DNA of 64,000 bases from Acanthochromis polyacanthus (lineage: Eukaryota > Chordata > Actinopteri > Pomacentridae): NCBI RefSeq assembly GCF_021347895.1, contig NC_067113.1, forward strand, positions 40,711,474-40,775,473, in the 5' to 3' direction. This document shows, in pieces, positions 50,652 through 62,975 of the stretch. Made by a program: the position numbers and the translations under genes. The notes beneath the pieces were generated by a model, which searched no databases, was not told the DNA's origin, and saw only the letters and a list, made by a program, of their open reading frames with translations. The stretch's first letter is position 1, and each line of letters begins with the position of its first letter.

Positions 50652-50973
50652 GGTTGTTGCGAGAGGTACGGACCCGTACCGGTAGCCTGTGGACTACGGA
50701 TACGGCACTTGCCATTTGCCAATCAGATACGCGAGATCTGGTCACGTGACTCCCGGTAGACGCTCGCGGTACGGACCCGTAGCATCGGTACTACAGGTAC
50801 GGACCCTAAACCTGACCCTAACACTAACCCTAACCTTTGCTTACCTTTCAACAGTTTGCAGTGGTTAGCAGCTTCTTGACTCGCGTACGGTTCCGTATCT
50901 GTCTGGCAAATGGAAAGTGCCTTATCCGTAGGCCACAGGCTACGTGTACGGGTCCGTATCTGTAGGCACTACC
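50652..50973. mobile_element. Mutator-like foldback MITE, copy A (322 bp), 9-bp duplication
   Basis: The left arm starts GGTTGTTGCGAGAGGTACGG and the inverted right arm GGTAGTGCCTACAGATACGG. They pair for about 80 bp through ACCCGTA, GTAGCC and CATTTGCCA. The flank GACACAAAA occurs perfectly on both sides (50643-50651 and 50974-50982). Long inverted repeats with a 9-bp duplication fit Mutator-type elements. The centre holds CCTAACACTAACCCTAACC, which looks telomere-like. Confidence 0.8.
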
Positions 50974-53524
50974 GACACAAAAAGCGCCAGTCCGCAAGTT
51001 AACAGGATTGTCACAAGTGAAACCCTGGAAGTCTGAATCCTGAGGCTATCATCGCTACATAGAGCTTCGTGGTGGATATACCATGCTATGAACTGTTTAT
51101 TTCAGTCGTGATATGCTGCTTAGCATACACACCATAGGGACATGCTATTGTGGCTTAACAAACCCAACAAACTTGATTTTAAGTGGAGGAGGTCCTTAAA
51201 TATTTATATTTATTGGGCCCTAGACTACCAGTGCAGTGCAATATACTGTTAACACGGCTATGAGAGTGAAAATTGCAATAATGTGTCATTTTAGTAGTAA
51301 GCATTCAGAAATCTGCCTGGGGTAAAACGTGTAGTGTACCAACGAAGACTTGGCATGACTGTAAATGTATTGATTTGACATGAGGTCCACATGCTCAGTA
51401 TGCGCATATGTTACTATAAGTACACGATCAACGTGCCGTGGTTCCCTGAGGAAAAGCGCACGAGCTCAGCCATACTAACAGCTGTCAGGTAATCGTACAG
51501 CCGAGTGTGTTCAGAGTGTGATAGAACCACACAGGAGTTTGACAGAGATTGATGTGCTGAGATTCACCGCCATATTTTCACTTCACAGAGAAACTGACAG
51601 CGGCTGTGCATACACTTTTTTTTCAACTGGGCAAAGATTCTTGATTTCATCTTTTAGAAGATGATTAATAAACCAACATATCTCCACAGTGACAGGAAAA
51701 GTCAAAGCAGCAGCCATGGCTTTGACAACAAATCAGTTAATTGTGTCACTTGCTGGCTGCAGTGCTCTCCTCTGGTGTATTATTCTCCATTTCAATGAGC
51801 TTCTGTTTTTCCACAGCTTGTGCTCCCGTTAAATGCACCTGCGTAAAGTCTCTGACGCCGAGCGAGCAGACAACAGTTAAGCGACAGAATGAAAATGAGG
51901 AAGAAAAACCGAATTCACAAGCTTGTAGCTTATCACGACATTCCAGGGACAGGAAGAGACGCACTGAACTGTGACCTGGTACTACTCTCTCCTCTTTCCC
52001 TGCAAAGTTCTGGTTTATTTGGCTCGGTCTTTGTGGAAAAACGCTCTTTTTCTTCTTGCCACTGCAGTATTAAACTGCCTCCCCATCCCTCTGAGGTCAG
52101 AGAAAGTGTTATTTTGCGAGACCCTTTTGTTCGGTGCGAAATTGGGTAATTATGTAGAGCAGCGTCGTTCATAATAAACTCCTGGATGACGCTGATTAGA
52201 TGAAATTATGTATTAAGGTTAACTAGATTCAACTAATTTCAATTGGAGGCCATACAGACACAAAAATGTTTAAAAAAAAAAGATGAAAATATCCATCAAA
52301 TATTTAACCAAGGTTGTAAAAAGCAACTATAGCATTCAGTGTAGATTAATTCACATAACTTGATCCTAAATAGCTTGCATTTATTTTCCTATAATAGGAA
52401 AATTAACTGTTGATTGGACAGGACTACTGGTGATCTGCTAATCTACAATGTCTATTTTTTATTTAGTTTAATGGTGAATACATTTACTGTATATTCAGAA
52501 AACAGCTTTCATATTAATCAATATGGTAATAGCTGTTAGTAGTTGTTGGTATTTATCAAATTATTAACAACTAGATATCCAAATCAGTCAAATCACAGCG
52601 AATTAGAAAATAGAAAGAGATGCTATCTAATGAATAATTATGAACATGACATTAATAAGTCTCACATTTACTGTTAATTCTTCATAGAGAAAGAACACTA
52701 AAGTAAGATTAGTCATCATATGAAATATCAAACTAATAGCGTGAAAAAAAATAGACAATCTCTTAGTTTATCTCCAACACTTCCAGAACCAAAACCCAAA
52801 GGTTTCTACTGAAGATGTACATTTCTAGAAAATACTCACAAACAGATATATTAATATAATCTCACTTCATTTGAGCTGAGCACTCTAGTTTGTAGCATGT
52901 GCTACTCAAACAGAAGCAAACAGTGCGTTTGTTCAGAGCTATTTTTAGCTGTGCAGTAACATGCATATGTTGCTCTAGTGAGCATTTCCTGCAGCCGGAT
53001 GGTCTGATTCTAGTGCTTAATTAACCACAGTAACAGCGTTCATCATGCAAAGACACATTGATGTGACCTGTTGATTGCAATTATTTTTGATAGATTTTGG
53101 ACAGCAGTGAAGCTCTACGGCACTGCAGAATAGCAGTTTCTGGTAAATATTTATTAGAAGGATTAAGTCATTGTTGATTTTTGCCTTCTCACTGGATTTG
53201 CTGAGTAATGAAAAAAACAAGTGCCCAAGACTGCAACTAGAAAAGCAAACACCACCGACACTCTGCTCCCAGTGCTCCTGCCACATTCACAACTCTCTCT
53301 GGAAGTCCTGTTCTGAACAACTCCCAAGTGTGCATTTGTGATTTCACCATGCACCTTAAAGTTGTGTCGCACCGAATGCCAACTTCTGCGTCAAACTGAC
53401 CAAACCTTCATATTAAACGACCAAATCAGATGATGAGAGTTGGGTCTTCAGCCATTATCCAGAGGCTAAAAGGCAGACTTCAAGTCTGAAGGAGGCGCAT
53501 TAGGTGAGCAGCACAACCGTTCCT

Positions 53525-53805
53525 TGTTTTGTTTGACATTCACAGGGTTGTGTATCATCAATTTGTCCCTGAGGTTCACAATGCTGACCCAGATTCCTGG
53601 TATTAATGTCCTGAGGCTTCTAAAGGAGAATGATCACAGCGAACAGCCTACACTGTTCCACTGTACCAATATGGGCCACTTACAGCATATTGAAAATTAC
53701 TGAGTTTCTTGTTCTCCACTCACCCTACTTGCCAGATTTTGCTTTCTGTGACTCCTTCTTCCACCCCGAAAGGAAATTCAAGTCAAAGGGTCACAGTTTT
53801 GACAA
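53525..53805 (+). pseudogene. Mariner transposase fragment, decayed
   Basis: One frame reads FDIHRVVYHQFVPEVHNADP, matching the FDIHG-VHHEFVP block of mariner transposases. About 130 bp on, another frame reads HSPYLPDFAFCDSFFHPERK and then [10 protein letters not shown], matching the HPPYSPDLAPCDFFLFP block with the third catalytic Asp. The stretch between has stops. The fragment runs directly into the NMRK-type retrocopy. Confidence 0.65.
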
Positions 53806-53814
53806 TGCAGAATG

Positions 53815-54315
53815 TACTTCATGCGTCGTAAATTGCACTTGCAGTTTAACCAATGGATGGAAAACCACCCTCACCAACCGACTGATCAAGAACTCTGTCC
53901 AACTCAGGGTGAGTTCCTCAAGCCCCAAAATCAGATTGAAGTTGGTGAAGATGGCTTTAAGCAGTACGATGTCGTCACTGCTCTGGACATGGACGCCATG
54001 ATGAGGAGGATCTACACGTGGCTGGAGAACCCGGTGAAGTTTGAGAAGTCTCATGGCGTTAATAACACCCTGGACACAGAGAACGTCCCGAAGGAGGAGG
54101 AGGAGACTCACCTCCTCATTGTGGAAAGCTTCCTGCTTTACACCTACAGGCCTTTCATGGACGTGCTAAACCAACGTTACTTTATTTCCATCCTATATGA
54201 AGAATGCAAAAAGAGGAGGTGCTCTAGGAAGTAGACGGTGCCAGACCCCCCCGGGCCTGTTGGATGGCCACGTCTAACTCATATGTTTGCAACACAAGAA
54301 CATGCATTGACAGAA
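53815..54315 (+). pseudogene. Processed pseudogene of nicotinamide riboside kinase (NMRK2-type)
   Basis: NMRK enzymes phosphorylate nicotinamide riboside in NAD+ synthesis. Here [18 protein letters not shown] corresponds to the P-loop, with its second Gly changed to Trp. A small deletion removes the His-Gln-Asp region and shifts the frame. The next frame is open through [62 protein letters not shown] and [14 protein letters not shown], then a stop replaces the Tyr before TVPDPPG. Similarity fades after MYLQHK-like text near 54310. The coding text runs uninterrupted across what are several exons in known NMRK genes, so it is a retrocopy. The C-terminal third and a poly-A tail are not visible. 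Assignment to NMRK2 rather than NMRK1 is from memory of the family. Confidence 0.8.
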
Positions 54316-54402
54316 CAAGAAGTTTTAGAGAGCATAACAGGAGCACTGAGAGAAGTACGCCGCTGCACAAAAAGACTACTTCAAAGGGGAACCGGCCAAA
54401 TA

Positions 54403-55288
54403 TACATCCTCTGTGAAAAGTTTTAGGACACTTTCTCATTCAAATAAAGTAGAACCTGTCCTACAACTTTTGACAGGGGGTGTATCTACCAAATTTGGTA
54501 CACATATGCAGCACATCAGGCTGAACAAAAAAGTCAGTGACAGCCACATTCCAAACCCAACAGGAAGTGAGCTATTTTGCGTTGAATGTCAGATTTTGCC
54601 CATTTTTCATTTTTTTCTAGAGCGAACTCCTCCTAGGGGGAAACTCCAATTCCCCTCAAATTGGGCCAGTACATACAGGAGGCCTTAATGATCCAAAGTT
54701 ATTAAAATCTTTTTCCAAAGTCAAAGGGCGTGTCCGTGGTGGCCTCTGGAATTTTGATCCTTCACCATGAAATTTCAAATGCTGTGTAAATGCCCTGCAC
54801 ATGCTCCAATCTGCCTGAAACTTTACATGTATGACCAGAGTCCTGCCCTGATCACATCCATATGATGAAATACACCCCCTGTCAAAAGTTGTAGGACAGG
54901 TTCTACTTTATTTGAATGGTTGTTGCTAGAGGTACGGACCCGTACCCGTAGCCTGTGGACTACGGATACGGCACTTGCCATTTGCCAATCAGATACGCGA
55001 GATCTGGTCACGTGACTCCCGGTAGACGCTAGCGGCACGGACCGTAGCATCGGTACTACAGGTACGGACCCTAAACCTGACCCTAACACTAACCCTAACC
55101 TTAACTTTTGCTTACCTTTCAACAGTTTGCAGTGGTTAGCAGCTTCTTGACTCGCGTACGGGTCCGTATCTGTCTGGCAAATGGAAAGTGCCGTATCCGT
55201 AGGCCACAGGCTACGGATACGGGTCCGTATCTGTAGACACTACCTATTTGAATGAGACAGTGTCCTAACACTTTTGACAGGGGGTGTA
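54403..55288. mobile_element. Composite element with palindromic ends, copy 2, interrupted by a Mutator-like MITE
   Basis: The left palindrome runs 54403-54484. The middle matches copy 1 almost base for base (TACACATATGCAGCACATCA, GCCAGTACATACAGGAGGCC). The right palindrome starts near 54870 and resumes at 55245 after a 327-bp insertion. Without the insertion and its 9-bp duplication the element is about 550 bp, the same as copy 1. Confidence 0.8.
54918..55244. mobile_element. Mutator-like foldback MITE, copy B (327 bp), nested
   Basis: Ends GGTTGTTGCTAGAGGTACGG and inverted GGTAGTGTCTACAGATACGG match copy A. TATTTGAAT flanks it on both sides (54909-54917, 55245-55253). The undisturbed site exists in copy 1 of the host element as CTTTATTTGAATGAGAC, which proves the duplication. 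Confidence 0.85.
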
Positions 55289-56476
55289 AATCAGGTGGTA
55301 TTCTTGCTTGTCACAGACGCAGTCTTGGAACTTTTTGATCGCCCTTCATATCCTATAACCATAACACAGACCTAAAACCTTGAAAAACATGATATCAATA
55401 ATAGACTGATTTGTGGTGCCCACTTTGCTTGGTTTATTAGTCGACTTTAGACTTCCACACACACTGCCAGTTACTTCAGCAGCCACCTGTCACACATACA
55501 CCTGCCACACAGAGTCCTGCGAATTCTGCGTCCAATCTCCAGGCCTCAGGCATGCTCTGCCGGGGATGTTCTCAAAAATACACCCATCAATCATGCTGCA
55601 GACAGCTACGCCTGCCCCTCCCCGCCACTCCACTCCTGACTGCTGCAGGAGGCTCAAGGTGAAGGAGGGTGCTGCGTCTCTCCATCTATGCACGATGTTC
55701 ACATTCAGTGTCCCCTAAAAAAAACATCCTGCATCCTGGAAAATCTATACCCGAAGCCCCACTGAGACGCTAAAAGGATAAGACAATGAATAGGACAGAG
55801 GACATTTTCCAGGCAGGAGGAGCTTTGCCTCGCTACGCCCATCTGGACAGGAGTGATGAAGTATCGGTGGAACATGCAAACACACACCGGATGGCTTTTT
55901 CTTCTCCTCCTTAACTGCAGATGCGAGAAAAGCAAGTAAAACAGGAGTCCTGCTATTTTTCCCCCGGAGAGAGGACAGGAAGGGAGTCCAATGCCAGCCT
56001 GTGAGACATGATAATAACTTTGTCTCTTTACCCGTGAAGCTCCTCATATGACCAGAATGTAATTACTAGTCTAGGTTTGGTTCCTTCTATATGCAGACGA
56101 ATGGTGTCTGCTGGGATTCATAAAGACAAAAGACAAAGAGGCGCCGTAACGCAATTAAATTCCTTTAAACCTGAACGTCACGAGAGTTCTAATCCCTCTC
56201 TGTGTTTGTGTTCATTCACATACTGTACGTCTGGTTTTGTACGTGCTTCGCTTCTGCAGCTAGGACACGCTGCCGTCTGATGAAACACGCTGAAATAGTG
56301 ACGAACAACATCTTACAGTTTTGTCTGTTTTTAATTTACTTATCAGGGGGATTCTCTCTACCTGGGTTGGCGTTCGCGGGGTGAAAAACAGGCTGAATAA
56401 GTAAAGAATCAAGTGAGACAACAGCGGGGGCCTGCTCAGTTGCCTTTCTCACAGCCAACAAATATTTGGCAGGATT

Positions 56477-56518
56477 GGTGGTGGTGGTGGTGGTGGTGGG
56501 GGGGGGGGGGGGGGGGGG
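56477..56518. repeat. (GGT)n followed by a run of about 21 G
   Basis: Seven or so GGT units run straight into an unbroken G run (56498-56518). The G strand could form quadruplexes, and the run length may be unreliable in assembly. Confidence 0.9.
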
Positions 56519-57510
56519 ACAACTTTAAGAGAAGGGAATTAAAGCAAACAGTGAGATTCTGTAAAGAGCCTGTCCTAGTTCTTTTTACCGAAACAAAAAG
56601 GAGACACGAGGACAGGTGGGAGGCAGGGAGGGAGGAGAGAGGGGACAAAGATGGTTATAGAGGTAGAGGGAGGTGAGAAAAAATGGAGGCAGAGAGAGGG
56701 AGCGAGAATATAGAGCGAGTTACGTAACTACAAGGTGCCTGTGATGTCAACTGCTCCGTCTTCACTGGAGCCGACGCCGCTTTGAACATGCAGGGATGAA
56801 CGCGCTAAACCGAACACGCATTTCTCTGCATATTTTGACAGAATGTGGTTGTATGTGTTGCCACCGACTTTAAACATAAGAGGGAACAAGCTGTCTTTAC
56901 CAGAGGTGAAAACATTTACGCAACTATGACTGTTAGGTACAGTGCTGGGGTGCTTTAAGTGAGTATTTCCGGTTTATAGCACCATACATGTCCACTCCAG
57001 AACATTTATTGGACTTTTTACTACCGGACATTTACAGTAAACAGCAAAAAAAAAAGCACATAGATGTACAATATCACCTCCAAACTGCATCTCCTGTCAA
57101 TAACTCCATTTTTTTCTAAGGTGAACAGTCAGAAACAAACACTTCAGGGAGACGACACTGAAAATATAGTAGAAGCTCAATTCACCTGTGATCACACACG
57201 CACAGCTTAGAAAACCTGCGATCCCTGAAACTAAATTGAGTGAACCTGCAATTACCAATTAGTCTTACTACATGAGCATGGTGAAATCAGCTGTTAACAT
57301 TCTCAGCTTTGGATTTATGGGCTTGAGTCTGTTCGCATGTCTGCACCATGGTTCCATGTGGAAAAGCATCACCAGAGGAAGTGAAAAAACAATGGAAGGA
57401 TAAAAAAAAACACACGTGACCTCCTGAAAATCATTATTTATGAAGTATGGACATCTCATAAAAGGCATTACACAGTCATGGATATTGCCATTTAATCATA
57501 TATACACATG

Positions 57511-58240
57511 TGGGTCAATATATAATTGAATGACTTTTGAAAACCATGGGATGTATCTTGTATACATTTTTATTAAACGTTAAAAAAAATATTTTTTTCT
57601 GTTCATTATGATCTTGTCTTTACAAATTACACAATTATTTATTATGGAAACAATCACTGATTTGAAAAAAATGACTGGATATCACTAAAATGCCAACCAA
57701 ATAACCATCTGAATTTAATCACAACCACTTTCTAATGAGCTAAAAGATAATAAAATGAGATTATTCAAAAATAGTTTAGATTGCGTTCTTTTTATTAAGT
57801 TGGGATAATCATGACACATATTTCTGTTTTGGCAATATATCAAATTTTACATGATAAACAACAAATTGTATCACTTTCAACTAAGTTCCCCGTTACAAAA
57901 ATGCCTCTCAAGGAAGTGTGTTAATGCCAGATCACATGACCTGCTCCATATGATGTCATTTCCTCCTGAAGAAAAGACTCCAAGGCTTTCTGACTTATTT
58001 AATATAAAGTAGTGTGTGAGGATAGTGTGGATTTATGGCATGTCAACAGGTTTACTACAGTATCTTTATAAATAACTTTCAATTTCAATTTTACTCAGTT
58101 GTATATATAATATTTAGAAGAATCTTTGTCTAAAAATGCCATGTGGTGTTTGGTTATAGGCGGCCATGTTGGTTTTAGGCCTGAAAACAGCAAAAAAGTC
58201 AACTATGATAGAAAAAGTCCTGCAGTTATATATTGACCCA
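57511..58240. mobile_element. Inverted-repeat miniature element, 730 bp
   Basis: The left end TGGGTCAATATATAATTGAA and the inverted right end TGGGTCAATATATAACTGCA pair for about 30 bp. The interior is AT-rich with no coding content. The target duplication is unclear (ACAT occurs on both sides). Confidence 0.65.
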
Positions 58241-58982
58241 TACATCATTAGGCAGTAAACGTTCAGCAAATACAATTAAACGGCTTTACTACAGCTTTGC
58301 CTTTTTTTTTTTTTTAAGTTTCATGAATCATGTTAATTCAAGTTTACAGACAGGCTCCTGTATAAACCTTTCTCTTGCATTCTCTCAGATAAGGTCACAT
58401 ATAACACCAGAAACCACCTCAGAGTCTGACTTTGTCTGGCAGGTCTTAAAACTGAAGAGTGAAGTAGGTGCCAGTGATGACACCCATAGGGGGAATTACT
58501 CTTACTAATAATAAGGATAAATTAAATTAAGTGTTGGCTTGTTCGCAACCTGTCTGATCCTTTGGCCACTCATCCTGGCTTTCTGTTCTGTCTCTTTTGT
58601 TCCACAGAAATGATACCCACAGCTACGGAAATCAGCGGCAATTAATCACAACTTTTGTGCTGGGTAATTTTTTTGCTAATCACTTCAGCAAAACATTATT
58701 ATTTTGCAGTGTTTATTCTGCAGCAATAAAGTGCAGATCCACACTTAAATACTGAAAGCCGGCCCTGTTTAGCTCATTGTAGTGCCACTTTTTCTTCAGT
58801 AAAGCGTCTAAATGCGTCTCGTCTTCACTGTGTACGTTCTCCACTCTCAAAGCTCCACTTATTACTGTCCTCCTCTTCCTCCTCCTCCTCCTCCTCTCAG
58901 CCTGTTGTCTCGTCACACCTCACAGACTCCACCCTGTGATCCTGTTAGTGCTTATCAGAGCAAGGCTCAGGTTCAAACGTGG

Positions 58983-59015
58983 ACACACACACACACACAC
59001 ACATACATACACACG
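58983..59015. repeat. (CA)n microsatellite
   Basis: CACACACACACACACACACA followed by TACATACACACAC. Confidence 0.9.
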
Positions 59016-59979
59016 CCTTTGCACCAATCAATACCAAATTTACAGAGGCGGCTTTTTCTCTCCTAACTGAGCTCAGCTCTCAGGGGTGGCTGGTGTCACC
59101 GGGCTGCCGAGGTTTGGACTGAACTACACGGAGCCATTAAGACGGAAACACACTTTAAGTTATTAAAAACCTACAAAGGCAAAGACACCCCATTCATGTC
59201 TGCTTTTCCCCCTGATAGATCTGGTAGTCAAAAGAAAACGTATCTGAAAAAAAGACTTAGTATAGAAGATAAGAGAGTAAATGACAAATGTGTCTCTAAC
59301 AAACCACTGAAGGCACAAAATAACACGACTCAAACAAAAAAATCAAGTCTAGATTGAGACTTTACTGTTTTATAATCTATGTATTTTGTGCCATATTTCA
59401 TCGCAATCTTTATTAGTATTTTATTGGTTTTCTAATCTTATTTATATCATATATTTTGTCAGTTTTGTTGTTTTGGTGTGCATTAATCTCTAACTCTATT
59501 TTCACATCAACCACCGATAAATCACTGAGTTTCATTTGCCTTGTTGTGCTCTATAAATAAAGTTTGAAGGCCTGAGACAGTCACAGCAGCTTTGTGAGGC
59601 TGCAAACACACTCACGTTTGGCAGATACAACGTTTCCTGTCTTAGTTTGGGCTGTTGGCACTACACCATTTGCTCATTTGTATTAATAGCGTTGCAAGTA
59701 TTTATTCTTAAAGTGCGAAGCTCTTTTAAATGACATTATTCATTTGATGGTGCTGTGTGACATAAGATATGACCAAAGATACCAAAATTGCTTCTCGTGG
59801 GAACAGTTGGTGAAGTATTAGCTTTTGTTAATTTACACAAAGACACAAATATTAACCTCATGGTGATGCTAGACTAAATGAAAAGTCAAAAGACTACCAG
59901 TGAGGTGTCAGAACGTGCAATGATTCAGTGCTATATGGTGATATAATAAAGCGGTGGATTAAACCAGAATTATAACGAC

Positions 59980-60235
59980 AATATAATAATAAGTTTATTT
60001 GTACAACACCTTTCAGAAGAACATTTACAAAATGATTTGACAGGTAGAACATAGTGATAGATGAGAAATAAAGGAGAACTTTACTGGAATGCGAGTCTAT
60101 AAAATTGGGTTTTAAGAAGTGATTTAAAAGAATTGCCAACCTGTGATCCACAGCTAAAAATATTGAGCCTTTTACAGCAATTTGCACCAAGAAACTGCAT
60201 TTCACCTCAGAAGTGAATTAGGCAAAAGGCTAAAG
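59980..60235. repeat. Dispersed repeat remnant
   Basis: ATAATAATAAGTTTATTTGT, ACAACACCTTTCAGAAGAAC and GATTTAAAAGAATTGCCAAC resemble common fish repeat text (TTTATTTGTATAGCACCTTT). Ends not defined. Confidence 0.4.
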
Positions 60236-60261
60236 AATACAATCTCCCAAAGCCCACATCC

Positions 60262-60612
60262 ATCGATCCGTCCATTCATCATCTAAACACCGTTTAATCC
60301 TCATTAGGGTCGTGACTCACGGGGGTGCTGGAGTCTATCCCAGCTGACTTAGGGTGAAGACAGAAGACACCCTGGACAGGTCACCAGTCTGTCACAGGGC
60401 TACATATACAGACACACAATCACACTCACATTCACACCTATGGACAATTTAGAATTACCAACTAACCTCAGCATGTTTTTGGACTGTGGGAGGAAGCCGG
60501 AGCATCTGGAGAAAACCCACGCCTGCACAAGGGGAACATGCAAACTCCATGCAGAAAAATCCCAAGAAGGGCGGGACGCGACCCGATGATCCTCAAAGTG
60601 CTAACCACCGAG
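60262..60612 (-). repeat. tRNA-derived SINE, nearly full body
   Basis: It reads, on the plus strand, GGGGGTGCTGGAGTCTATCC, GACACCCTGGACAGGTCACC, CACACTCACATTCACACCTA, GGACTGTGGGAGGAAGCCGG, AACATGCAAACTCCATGCAG and GTGCTAACCACCG (inverse A box). The ATCC tail is degenerate (CATCGATCCGTCCATTCATC). Same orientation as the copy at 46.5 kb. Confidence 0.75.
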
Positions 60613-62490
60613 CATCCACCAAACATCACATGAAGAATGATATTTTCCTTTTGTCTGCTATTATTCATGCAGCGGAGTCATGGTACTTCAGCGTGGACCA
60701 ATAACTGTCACATGTTCTCCCCTTCACAGACCTGCAGCCAGCAAAATGCTCCAAGGGAGTTCGTTTGTGATATTTTGAGGACTGCATTGGGATTTGGATC
60801 ATGTGGGAGAATAAACCGCAGGTCGCTAGGTTAATCACTAACCAGAAACACGGAGTCCACAAATGATGTTGAAAACAGCATTTTAAAAAATGCTAAAAGC
60901 AAAGCAATGCAAATCTGACATTTGAACAGTTTTATAGTTGTCACTGGCAAAGAGTTGGACCTCACTACACAAAATGTGCCAAGTACTGATGGACTACACA
61001 ATGGGCACAAATCTGTCACCTCTGTGATAGGGTGCCACTCAAAGCAAGCTCTATTTTTCAAATAAAATACCCCAAAAATGTGTGAAATGCATAGTCACTG
61101 CTTTAGAATAACAAATCCCCATGAATGTAACCTCCATATGAATTACTTACATGATTGAGCTGGGTATTGGAAATTGCAGTGTTGTAGCAGCAATTCACAT
61201 AAATCCCTATTAAGCTGGGTATATACACGCTAAATCAATATATGAAGTAGTCTGCTCTGCTGACAGCCTAAATGTTATTTTTCCAATTCCGTCTGTTGAG
61301 CTCAGAGTTGTTACATAGAGTCGTAGCTATCTCTATTCAACTGCTCTGACCTCCAAAAAGTTCTACCCAATGTGAGTCATGCATGCACCCTTTCACAACC
61401 TTTTGTTTGGCTGGCTATTCTGAGACTCACACTGGATAGTGACACACTCCCTTGCCCCACTTTGATTTGTCCAACTGGGACTGACTGGATGAGACGCCCA
61501 ATAAGATCAATAGCAGTTCTCACAAATATCAGCGCGTCTCCTCATGTGAAGCGTCCTTGGTGGATAAACAGGATTGAAAGTGCTGGAGATAAAAGTGCAA
61601 TCACATATTGACTAATTCCTCACAGGCGCCTCTGTCTTTGTTTCTGTGTCATTTCATCATCGTGGAGATCTTTCTGCCTTTAATGTCTGAACACTGGGAG
61701 AGAAAAGGGACTACATGGGGGTCCTTTTAAATAAGACGCAGGATCAGAATGGTAATGTTTTTGGAAGGATAAAACATGCAAGATGTCATCAAGCAAGATG
61801 CAGTTCTCATGTTTAATGCCAGCACAGTGCAAATGTTTTTATGGAGGAGGTTCTTCTTCACTTCTTTCATCTTGCTGGAGTCAAGTCGTATCTGCAAATA
61901 TCTGGTAATATTTGTTTAACTCTGCTCACAGTGACAGACATGCACAGGAGTTCAAGCACTCTGAAGTACTCTGTGCTCGACTTTGACAAACTGCTTTCTG
62001 GTTTATGCTGTTGAACTTTCTGGTATGCACTAAATGATTTATCAATATTTGAGGCTAACATTCTTACAATAACATTGCTAACATGCCATTATTTTTGCAA
62101 GTGTTAGTTACTGGAGGTAATGCAGAGGTGATAGTGAACAAAGCTAATGCTAACATGCTAATAGTTAGCTAAGCTAGGGTAAGCGATTTTCTTAACAACA
62201 GTCAACCATTATATTAATCAATACTCAATTAATTGTCAACATGAGTGAAGTAATACATGCTAATGAAGCCATTTTTAAACCCGGATGCGAATCATTTGGC
62301 TGTTCTTCAATCTGTGAGCGCTAACTGGAAACCATTAAGCGACACAGAAGTCTCTGTCATGGTGGCCCATTGTTAGTTAAAGCCCCACAATGCTGTCCTG
62401 GTCTGACTCACCAGATGTAGGATGGATTATAAGGTGGCGGTTGGCTGTTCACTTCTGGTCACTTTGTATTTCCCTTCCACAATCTGTATA

Positions 62491-62975
62491 CAGGATTGTT
62501 TACAACGTTCTCGACTTACATTTCGTTTCATCGTTACGTCGGAACTGATTACGGGCCGGTCTTTGGTTTAACATACGCTGTTTTGTCGTTATGTTGTAGC
62601 TGGTTCATTAGAACTAGTTGGTGAACTGAGCAGATGAATACTGTATGTACAGTAGTCACGCAGTGCTATAAGATGCTTTGTTTACATTTGCTACCACATT
62701 GGATTAAGTTACATTTGCTAATTTCATTATGGCTCCCAAGCGTAAATCAGACTTACAGTTTACATTTTCGCTGGTATTTTCCTACTGAGTTATGTTTCAG
62801 TGTGAGCTACTGACTGTTTTCATTACTGTAGTTGTACAAATACTGTAAATTGATGGACATGGTGATGCACATAGCGGCTTTGTTTACATTTTCACTGGAG
62901 TTCCGACTTACGGGGAAAATCAATTTACGTCACACCGTGGGAACAATACTGGAGGTGTAAGTCGAGGACCCCCTG
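62491..62975 (+). mobile_element. Tigger/pogo-type miniature element keeping the transposase start
   Basis: The right end, inverted, is CAGGGGGTCCTCGACTTACA, and the left end contains CAGGATTGTT then TCTCGACTTACA; TA flanks both. Inside, near 62729, ATGGCTCCCAAGCGTAAATC reads MAPKRKSD, the usual opening of Tigger-type transposases, and then the frame is lost. At 485 bp it cannot encode a transposase. The ends and ACTAGTTGGTGAACTGAGCA link it to the remnant at 13.5-13.9 kb. Confidence 0.65.
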
